DNA of 64,000 bases from Dactylellina haptotyla. Taxonomy: Eukaryota > Ascomycota > Orbiliomycetes > Orbiliales > Orbiliaceae. The notes below the pieces were generated by a model that had not been told where the DNA came from, ran no database searches, and saw nothing but the letters and a program-made list of their open reading frames with translations. Positions 56,484 to 64,000 of this stretch are shown here, one piece after another. Position numbers and translations under genes: made by a program. The stretch spans positions 1,984,001-2,048,000 of the forward strand of contig CM062388.1 in assembly GCA_031310005.1 (NCBI GenBank), written 5' to 3'. The stretch's first letter is position 1; every line of letters begins with the position of its first letter.

Positions 56484-56507
56484 AGCTTCTAGAACTATTT
56501 TCTTGAA
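56484..56507. promoter_or_regulatory. Heat-shock-element-like site upstream of the subtilase
   Basis: AGCTTCTAGAACTA followed by TTTTCTTGAA gives TTCTAGAA plus a spaced TTC-TT-GAA unit, about 110 bp before the ATG. The core AGCTTCTAGAA is also present upstream of the I9 gene (54464-54474). Confidence 0.5.
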
Positions 56508-56613
56508 CAAAGTGTAGTCGGAAAAATATTAATTACCGCCTATAATCTATATAATCTACGTATCTGATCGAATAGTATCCATTTTTCAGGCGTTTAGATT
56601 TTTCTTGCTAAAG

Positions 56614-57803
56614 ATGAAAACACTCATTACTCTCTCAACAACCCTTTTAACTATCCTCCCGCTAGGCCTCTCTGCTCCAGCCGATAACTCGTTACAACTT
56701 CTCAAAAGAAAGACGGATCCAAGCGCTCGAATAATCGAGCAAGGAAACGCACCGTGGAGTCTCCAGCGGATATCCAGCGTCGCGCCCGTCACTCAAAATG
56801 GCCGTCCGGCTACCGATATGACATACAAATACCGCTATGACGAGCGTGATAACGCTTCTGGAGTAGACGTCTACGTCCTCGACGGAGGTGTCAACATGCT
56901 TCACCCGGATTTCGGAGGCAGAGCGAAAGTAATTTTCGCAGCTAATCGTGCAGATCTGTGGGATAACAACGGACATGGGTGAGTTTATCCCTAACAATAC
57001 GTATTAACCAGAGCGTGTAACATTTTCGCTAACTATTCCGGCCACTTAGAACACATGTTGCCGGAATCATCGGATCTTTGCACTATGGAGTTGCCAAGAA
57101 CGCCTCGATCTTTGCTCTTCGAATAAATTCCAACCCACCTCCGGATGCGCCGTCCGGTGGTTATGATACCCCTCCACCCGAGCATATAAATGATATAGTC
57201 GCAGCCATGCAGACGGTAGTTCAGCAGCACAATTATCGAAAAAAGACTAATAAGGACTTCAAGGGGTCCGTTATGAATTTATCCTGGGGCTTCCCGCCAG
57301 TATATATGGATATGGTCCCGAATGGGCACAAGATTCTGAAAGCAGCCCTGAAAAACGCGACAGATGCGGGGATCCATATCACTATCGCGCCGGATAATAG
57401 CAATTCCGACGCGTGTAACCATTTCCCATCCGGATATGTTCAGGATTTGCCAACCTTGTTCGTCGTGGGGTCGAGCGATATTATGGATAGGAGGGCGAAT
57501 AATTCGGATTGGGGTTCTTGTATTGATATCCATGCTCCCGGGGTGGACATCATGAGTACATCGATTCCGCAGATTGGGGATGCGGCACCATTGAGCGGAA
57601 CGTCCATGGCTGCGCCGTTGGTTGCTGGGGTTATTGCTACACAGTTGGCTAAGTATCCTAATTTGAGGTTGAATCCTGCGGAGATGAAGAAACATATACT
57701 CGGGATGGCTCAGAAGGGGGTGGTTAAAGGCGCTGAGAAAGGAGGAAATTTTTTGTTGAATACAGGGATGGGCGAGAACCCTATGGAGGCGTTTGTCAAC
57801 TAG
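56614..57803 (+). CDS. Secreted subtilisin-like serine protease (S8) without a propeptide
   Basis: Exons are 56614-56978 and 57050-57803. The 71-nt intron (GTGAGT donor, CTAAC branch, TTAG acceptor) splits the GHGTH motif. The product has 372 residues. A signal peptide (1-20) is followed by only about 25 residues, with a possible KR cleavage site at 31-32, before the mature-enzyme start NAPWSLQRISS. This is equivalent to NAPWGLARISS of proteinase K. The roughly 80-residue I9 propeptide usual in this family is absent. Catalytic residues are present: D90 (VYVLDGGVN, where most relatives have DTG), H121 (GHGTHVAG), oxyanion Asn238 (APDNSNSDAC) and S307 (LSGTSMAAP). It should therefore be an active secreted endoprotease once folded. 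Since subtilases normally need the propeptide to fold, help from the I9 protein encoded 1.2 kb upstream is the simplest hypothesis. Confidence 0.9.
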
Positions 57804-58089
57804 ATCGCGTATTTTTTCATCATTTGTGCGCACCTTAGCCGTATGTAGGATATTGTTAGTCATTTAGATAGCGAATTATACAATTATATTAATTAGAACT
57901 GTTTCATTCCCACGCGCTGTCATGTTCAAAATGGGCTCCAATATAGTCAGTGATAATTGAAAAAAAAAGTTAGATTGCGTCTATATGATGCTAGAATAAA
58001 CCGCTGGTTTCCAAATCCATCTATGTGAATACCCTGTTCTATGTACAAGCACTCTGTACGCCCATTAAATGTGATGATTCAATCTAAAT

Positions 58090-59415
58090 TCAATCTTGCT
58101 CGCCGTCCAAAAACTTCCTCATCGCTTTGTGTGCGAATTCAACGCCCTACACCAATAATTAGCCGTTATCTTCAATGAAAGTCACGAATTAAAATAGCAC
58201 TTACCACAAAGGTTGCCGCGTTGGCTGGGACAGCTCTCAGCAAGGCTGGTGTCAAACCAGGGAAGAAAGCTTTGACACCTCCCTTACCATAGATCTCCCT
58301 TACAACGCTACCAACAGTAGGATTGCCCGGTGCACTCTGGAGTCTGCTCTTTACGGTATCAACCGGGAAAATAGACACCCACATAGCAATACCGGCGGCA
58401 CCACCAGCGGCAACGATAGCTGGTAGACTAAGGTCCTTGCTATCTGGCGGTGTAAGCGCCTTCTTTGTGTATTCGTATGCGGCAAAGTATGCGGCGGATC
58501 CTGGACCGTCACGGGCGAGGGTGGCGACTGAGCCACGGAAGACGGAGCGAATACCGCCCTCAGCGTAGAGCTGGCGAACAACATCGAGACCGTTGGCGTA
58601 CTTCTTCGGGCCAGAGGATTGGCCTTGGATTTGGAGAAGTACTTTAACTCGCTCACTATCAATAACATCGGTTTAGTCAGAAACTCTGTAGGTTATATAT
58701 GGATTGGCTGTTGGTGTTTCATACAATGGTGCTGTTATCAGCGTCATAGGGATGGCGGAGAAGAAACCGGCGGCAGAGATCTGAGCAATGGTGAACTGGT
58801 TGTCCTTAACCTCTGACGTCGCTTGGACGATCTTCTTGCCCATATCGTAACCCCAAAAGCTAACGGCGACTATTGCCCACGTATTAGCATCGTTCCAAGC
58901 AAATAATCGGCAATTGGTGATTTTGGAACATACACATTGGGGTAACTCCGACTAAGGGAGCAGAGACACCGGCGTAAAGTCCCTATTCGAGCACTTTGTT
59001 AACCACTGTTCAGACTGAAAGTGGGATATTCGGGGTTAATATAACCAACCCTCATGACACCCTCCTTTGCTAGTGTCTTCTTGACTACATCGAGTGTGCC
59101 GGTGTACACTCCCTTCTCCGCCGTCTGTAATCGAACCTTTACGAGATCGAACGGGTGGCCTACATTGCATTAATGACACAATTAGCATTTGCTATATTCT
59201 TACCACTGGTAAATCCACTCCTTTTCTCGTGGGAAGGTTCTGGGGAAGAACTACTCACCAACGACGACAGCGCAGACACCTCCGACACCACCAGCCACCA
59301 GGGATCGCAGGCCGGATACCTGAGCCGATGCGGCAGCCTTTGCGACCTCCTTGGCTTCATTTTTGACTTCAGTGGCAATTGCTATGGGGGTGTTATCGGC
59401 GGCTTTTGCTGACAT
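58090..59415 (-). CDS. Mitochondrial carrier, carnitine/acylcarnitine type
   Basis: Six exons are 59415-59259, 59159-59050, 58982-58934, 58869-58725, 58655-58205 and 58146-58090. The introns are 99, 67, 64, 69 and 58 nt. The total is 969 nt, giving 322 residues. The threefold mitochondrial-carrier signature is complete: PFDLVKVRLQ (about 55-64), PFERVKVLLQ (about 153-162) and PVDTVKSRLQ (about 251-260). Each is followed by the expected G-rich second half (YTGTLDVVKKTLAKEG; YANGLDVVRQLYAEGG; VGSVVREIYGKGG). An N-terminal extension rich in Ala and Lys precedes the first helix. Overall similarity (GVTPMFAVSFWGYDMGKK; GFFSAIPMTLITAPFERVK) is closest to fungal carnitine/acylcarnitine carriers (CRC1/AcuH). 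These import acylcarnitines across the inner membrane for acetyl-CoA and fatty-acid use. A related ornithine-type carrier cannot be fully excluded. Confidence 0.9.
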
Positions 59416-60632
59416 CTTTCCGGTTACTACTTCTTTCTACGATACGGAGAGGAGAGGAGGTCGTGCGACAAAAATCTGGAGGTTGACGAGGAAGATTTTG
59501 TGGATTCGGCTTAAAAGTGTAGGAATGTGTTGAAGTGACGTTTGCTGGGTATCACAAGCCGAAAGGAAATGCTCCAACTCCAAAAACCGGGGATATCGCG
59601 GGGTGCAAAGCTCGAAGCGATGAGCTAGAGGTCTAGTCTACAATAACCAGAAAAGAAAACCAAAGCTAAGGGGATATCGATATCAGAAAATCTGGAGATG
59701 GGGTATCGAGGATATTAAAGAGAAAAAATTTTCAGATATGACCGAACGATGTGCAGGGCCGGCCGGCTAATGCTCAAAAAGTTCTAGTCAGCGCACTTTC
59801 GTCCGATCTCAGATCGAATAATAATGTAATCCTGCTCAAGTGATCTTCCTGAAATCCGAGGCATTCAATTAAAAGAGCAACGGCTAGGCCAAGCTGTGGT
59901 GGGCTTCCCAGGTTTCGCTGCAGCTCTCACAGCAACGGCTATGATTTCATGTGGCCCGGTGGTTGTACCTCGGTCGGAAGGAAGGGCAAGTGACCCCAGC
60001 TTATTTTCTTGGAGCTACGGCGTCTGCCGAACCGGGAAGCTGCGCAAGCTCACAGCTGCTGGAAGAGCAGGTCAGCTGGGTAAATTAGGTGAACTGGTGG
60101 TGGGCGAGAGCAAATATTTAATAATATTTTGATGTGATTTGGTATTCTGCAACGGTGTGGCATCGTGAAATTGTCCGTCTGCTATGGCAATTCGGGTGGC
60201 CGGAGGTGGGATGCGGGGGGATGGCATCCCGCATTGGTACATGTCCACCATGCATACTTGTTCAGGGAGAAGGCTTGTGAAATATGACAAGGCCGTGGGA
60301 ATTGATCCGGATAAGAAGCTCGTGTCACGTCACTTTTCTTATTATTTTTCCGTGCGTGTGCTCGAACTTGATGCATGGCTTGTGGATTTTATAGCACTAA
60401 GAGATCACTATAAAATACCCGTGCATGCAAGATTTGAGATGTCTGGTAAATTCATATATATATTTAATTCGCAATTCTAGCTATAACTATTAACTCGCAT
60501 TTATAATATCGCTAAACATAATAAATATCAATCCCAAACTCCATCCCATGTATATCTATGCGTGTAATTTAGGTCGTCGAAATATAAAGAGGCATTCTCT
60601 TTGCAAATAGAACCTTCATGACTGATACCTAA
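59416..60632. other. Carrier upstream region, no gene seen
   Basis: Contains the carrier promoter. A 98-codon plus frame at 60184-60480 has no recognised domain. Nothing else is supported. Confidence 0.55.
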
Positions 60633-61694
60633 TTATGATCTCATTCCCTCAACAAATCCTTCAATAACTCCGCCGACTCCACTTCGAATAACTCCGCCAG
60701 CGTACATTCCAACATCCCTCACAATACCACCACCGTATCTTAACCTCTTCCCCGATGCCACAACGGCACCCTCTCCGTCAATTTCCATGATCCTATCACA
60801 ATCCTCAAACATGGCCCATTCCGCAACTGCTTTCCAGAATGCGAATCCAGAATCCACAGTTCTTCTGATTTTATCATATCCGCGCTCTGCCACCCTGTAT
60901 CTCAAATTATACTCCCAGGTCGACTGTGCCAGAGATTTCAGATGGGGAGTCAAGTTCCTAACTGAAGAGACTGTCGTCGCAGTCATAACCTGCAATAGAT
61001 AGTGAACAGTAGGATGTTCTATGGCTCTCTCTAACTTTTCACCACTAGCCGAAGACGGTTGAAGGTCCGATATCAAAGAAGGCGGTAAGGACGATATGAG
61101 TTGAGTTGTTTCCGAAGCAGACAGGTCGGACGGTAACGCGCGGAGCAGGTAAGTTATCGAGTCCAGATATAAATGACGACGGAACGAAGAGTTCGCTGGC
61201 TCGGCAAGAGAAAGTGATAGTAGATTGTGGCCTTGCATGGCGAATTTGGCAGATACCAGAGACGGATCCTCCTCCTGTGGGACGGCGGTAACTGCAAGGG
61301 GTGCTATAGGAACGGGTACTACTGCTGTTCCGGGTTGCGCTGTGAGAGCCAAAGCCTCTTCCTCATAATCTGGCGGCGGCGTGCTAGATCCGGATGTGCT
61401 ATTTGATATCACAATCTCCTCGTCCGCTTTATACCGTTTCCATAAATCCGAAGACGAAAGTCGTTTGGTCGGGTATGTGTATAATTTTCGAGCGGTGGTA
61501 GTGATACCCTCAGTGGTGGTCAGGGTCGTCAACAGAGAGGTAAGAGACAGAGATGTCACTTGAACCTGCCTACTGGCAGACTGCTCCATCAAAGCCGGGA
61601 CTAGCTGTGGGGGTATCGGTGTTGCGTTGGGTCGGTGGGATGGGCTGGCAGGTTCCGAAGACGTCTTCCGGTGTCGAAGTGTGGACGAAGACAT
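60633..61694 (-). CDS. Hypothetical protein, Ser/Thr/Pro-rich N-terminus
   Basis: The preferred start is the Met at 61694 (MSSSTLRHRKTSSEPASPSH), giving 353 residues. An upstream in-frame Met at 61748 would add 18 hydrophobic residues that lie in what looks like leader sequence. The N-terminal 130 residues are Ser/Thr/Pro-rich and probably disordered, with a PPPDY-type motif (TPPPDYEEE). The C-terminal half is helical (AKFAMQGHNLLSLSLAEP; YLDSITYLLRALPSDL) and ends with glycine-rich amphipathic sequence (GGGIVRDVGMYAGGVIRSG). No catalytic motif or transmembrane helix is clear. The length and clean single frame support a real gene. The function is unknown. Confidence 0.7.
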   Translation of the reverse strand: MSSSTLRHRKTSSEPASPSHRPNATPIPPQLVPALMEQSASRQVQVTSLSLTSLLTTLTTTEGITTTARKLYTYPTKRLSSSDLWKRYKADEEIVISNSTSGSSTPPPDYEEEALALTAQPGTAVVPVPIAPLAVTAVPQEEDPSLVSAKFAMQGHNLLSLSLAEPANSSFRRHLYLDSITYLLRALPSDLSASETTQLISSLPPSLISDLQPSSASGEKLERAIEHPTVHYLLQVMTATTVSSVRNLTPHLKSLAQSTWEYNLRYRVAERGYDKIRRTVDSGFAFWKAVAEWAMFEDCDRIMEIDGEGAVVASGKRLRYGGGIVRDVGMYAGGVIRSGVGGVIEGFVEGMRS

Positions 61695-62961
61695 GATAAG
61701 GGATAGAAAAGAAGAAAACCCGTAGATAAGTACACCGGTATCTACCACTGCTATATATTACAAGGCCCCTTTGTCTAGCTTCTCTGTTTTTGAAATAACA
61801 GATAGAGCTCCCGGTCCGAAATGGTTGTATCAGGTATGCATTTGCTGGGTTTAGTCGGGTGACGCTAGGGCCTATTTACATGGTCAGTTGTTGAGGTTGG
61901 TTCCCTTCGGCTGAGTCGAAGTTTTGCGAAATGGATGGTGGTGATATCTCACCTCAGCGGTACAAGAGAACAAGGAAAAAAATCGGGAGGAGAGCCGGGT
62001 ATTATTACAACTGGCAAGCCACAGGGAGAAGAGGAAGAACGTACGAGAATGATAAGGAGGCCACGATATCTCGTCCAGAAATTTAATTTAGTGTGGCCAA
62101 GCAAACTTGCCTCGTATCTTCAACCTCCGAACATAAGTTTCTGTTCGGGAAAAACCGCGGCTCCGTGTGGATCTCAATGCGCATGAGATACACACTCACA
62201 AGCTTGAAATTGCTCAGCTCGGACTCAGAAGTGGCGCACCAGGCAGGGTCTCCAACTGGTTGAGGACCAACATGCCACCATTTTGGTTTTCAAGCATTCG
62301 ACCCTGTTTAAAAACTCGAACATTTGGCTTCAAGTGGTACCTTCGATTGCCTCGAGTTTGTTTGCAACTGGTAAGGATCCTCGAAGCCAAAACTTTTCCC
62401 GCCTTGACAGCTGCAGGAAAAAACGTTCTGGAGCATGTGGGCATTGGGGCGCTATTATTGGCGTGCTCTGGCCCATGTTTTTTTGCATGTGAAATTTCCA
62501 AATTGGAGTGGGCTAGCCAAGCCTCAAAGGCTGGAGTCGGGGCTGGAGCTCTGTTGGAAATTGCAAGTCAACACAAAGGCTTTATATTTTATTTTGTTTA
62601 GTATATCGTACATGCAGAATAGAATAAATATAGTAACCAATCGCGAAGAATAAAAGCAACTTTTAGCGGCCGAATAGAACTCGAAAACACCTAATGACAA
62701 ACCTTGCTTCCAACTTTTACATCGATCAATTGGCAGATACTCGGACAACACACTGCGAACTTTCAAGATTGGGTAAGACTTTGTTGAGCACACAACTAGG
62801 ATCGCACAGCAGAACACGAATACAAGATTCGAGGGATTTTCGGGCGGGATTGTAATTCAAGTTACTTAGATTCCAATTCATAAGTAAAGATGCTTAGACT
62901 ATAAAAAAAGAACAAGGTATTATATATTACTACTATCAGTAAAAATTAGATCCTATCCCCA
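61695..62961. other. Intergenic, no gene supported
   Basis: Overlapping open frames on both strands near 62,167-62,601 have no domain or splice support. The remainder is AT-rich. Confidence 0.5.
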
Positions 62962-64000
62962 TTAATATTTCTTCAGCTTCCATTTGCCGCACTGGCCATT
63001 GCTGATGGAACCACCGCCATACTTCTTCTCAAACTTCAAAGTGTTGCTCTGTCCGTAACACATGTTCGAAAGCTTCAGGTAGCACTGATCCGCCTTATAG
63101 TTGCCCTCAACGAAGTAGCTGCCAACGCATTTGGGATTCTTAATGCACTCAACGCAGCAGTCATATGCGCTATCGGCATTGCACTTCGTTCCGGAGAAAT
63201 CCTTGGGCGAAGCACCGCTAAGGATATTCTTGGCTGGGTTACAGGCAGCGTATTTGGTTGGACCAGGGATGGTAATGGTCTTTGTAGAAGTAACGGTAGT
63301 GCAGGACTCGGTATATGTGGTACAAGTCGCTGTGGTGTCCACAGTTGCGGTGGTAAGGGTTGGGTTTGCGCAAACGGTCTCAGTGACGGTATCGGTATCA
63401 GTAACGGTATAAGTGTTACCGGGGATAGTCTTGGTGCTTGTGACGGTGTATGGACCGACAGTCGTGCTGATTGTGCAGGTCCTGAGGAATGTCGTGGTGC
63501 AAGCAATGACTGTGGGGTACGTGGATTCACCAGGGGGGTAGTTATTACGCTTGCGTGGGTCTCTGCAGTCTGGGTCATCATTGACACCAGTGAAGCCCGG
63601 AGGAGCAGGGATGGTAATAGTGGGGCCGTAGACCTTGGTGGTGGTGCATTCGCTCTTGGTCTTCACGTTGGTGATAGTCAAGGTTGTGGTGACGGTGTTA
63701 ATGGCCGTAATTGTGTAGACTTGGCACCATTTTCTTTCAGTGCACGTCGAGGTGACGGTGTCAGTATTTGTGACATCCGGCTCGGTGATGGTAACACAGG
63801 AGGTCTCCGGTGGGATGGTATAGGTAACCGTAGTAGTCACGCCCGTGTTTATGGTTCTCGTAGAGTATTTTGTCGAAGTGACAGGATGGTCTCCATACTT
63901 GGTATTACAAGTAGAGTAGGTGTTTGTATTGATAGCATCGCACCATGCGGAGACAGTAGGAACGAGAGGTGAGAGCACCAAGAGGGTGCTCGTGAGGAAA
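62962..64000 (-). CDS. Secreted Thr/Ser-rich protein with C-terminal PAN/Apple-like domain, 5' end beyond window
   Basis: The frame is open to the right window edge without an ATG. Its first visible residues (LTSTLLVLSPLVPTVSAWCD) are the tail of a signal peptide, so only a few codons are missing. The body is dominated by repeated short strands of the TVTYTIP / DTVTSTCTE / STVGPYTVTSTKT type with spaced cysteines, typical of heavily O-glycosylated fungal wall or surface proteins. The C-terminal 90 residues contain six or more cysteines in a pattern resembling PAN/Apple modules (CNADSAYDCCVECIKNPKC; QCYLKLSNMC). These modules bind proteins or carbohydrates. The protein is probably cell-wall associated or secreted. 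There is no GPI signal at the C-terminus (it ends KWKLKKY). Confidence 0.78.
   Translation of the reverse strand, partial: FLTSTLLVLSPLVPTVSAWCDAINTNTYSTCNTKYGDHPVTSTKYSTRTINTGVTTTVTYTIPPETSCVTITEPDVTNTDTVTSTCTERKWCQVYTITAINTVTTTLTITNVKTKSECTTTKVYGPTITIPAPPGFTGVNDDPDCRDPRKRNNYPPGESTYPTVIACTTTFLRTCTISTTVGPYTVTSTKTIPGNTYTVTDTDTVTETVCANPTLTTATVDTTATCTTYTESCTTVTSTKTITIPGPTKYAACNPAKNILSGASPKDFSGTKCNADSAYDCCVECIKNPKCVGSYFVEGNYKADQCYLKLSNMCYGQSNTLKFEKKYGGGSISNGQCGKWKLKKY

Overview
This window looks like a nuclear segment from a filamentous ascomycete (Pezizomycotina). The reasons are short introns (mostly 58-110 nt) with GTRNGT donors, CTNAC branch sites and YAG acceptors, plus typical gene content: a LysM/hevein/GH18 chitinase, a Pth11-like receptor, a membrane-ankyrin protein, a CYP65-like P450, and conserved housekeeping genes (Trm4, conventional kinesin, carnitine carrier). 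I cannot fix the class or genus from sequence alone. No tRNA, rRNA or CRISPR array was found, and no transposon, virus-like or LTR element could be assigned to a family.

Layout. The left part (1-16.5 kb) holds a 5'-truncated leucine-rich-repeat gene, a secreted cysteine-containing protein, a small two-exon protein (possibly beta-trefoil), a cytochrome P450, a large membrane-ankyrin protein whose start is broken or hidden, and a four-exon amidohydrolase. From 18.1 to 22.5 kb lies an unbroken 1,463-codon chitinase. From 22.5 to 26.8 kb there is a gene-poor stretch with a two-copy 198-bp tandem duplication, an AT-rich tract and undefined sequence. Next come a secreted S33-type peptidase (26.8-28.7 kb), a long gene-free stretch (28.7-33.3 kb), a Pth11-like receptor, a four-exon O-methyltransferase, an unrecognised multi-pass membrane protein, the tRNA methyltransferase Trm4/NSUN2, and kinesin-1.

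The interval 48.9-55 kb is gene-poor and AT-rich. On its minus strand it hides several coding-like fragments, including a decayed caspase-fold (C14-type) fragment. The most interesting unit follows at 55.0-57.8 kb: a secreted, stand-alone subtilisin-propeptide-like (I9) protein lies 1.2 kb upstream of, and co-oriented with, a catalytically complete subtilase that has no propeptide of its own. Both upstream regions contain TTCTAGAA heat-shock-element-like motifs. I infer a split subtilisin whose intramolecular chaperone and inhibitor is supplied in trans. The window ends with the acylcarnitine carrier, an unrecognised protein, and the 3' part of a secreted Thr/Ser-rich PAN/Apple-like protein.

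Gene models with intron coordinates were built by hand from splice signals and reading-frame continuity. In every multi-exon model with a resolved start the summed exon lengths are divisible by three. The P450 and O-methyltransferase are far apart, and there is no backbone enzyme, so no secondary-metabolite cluster is claimed.
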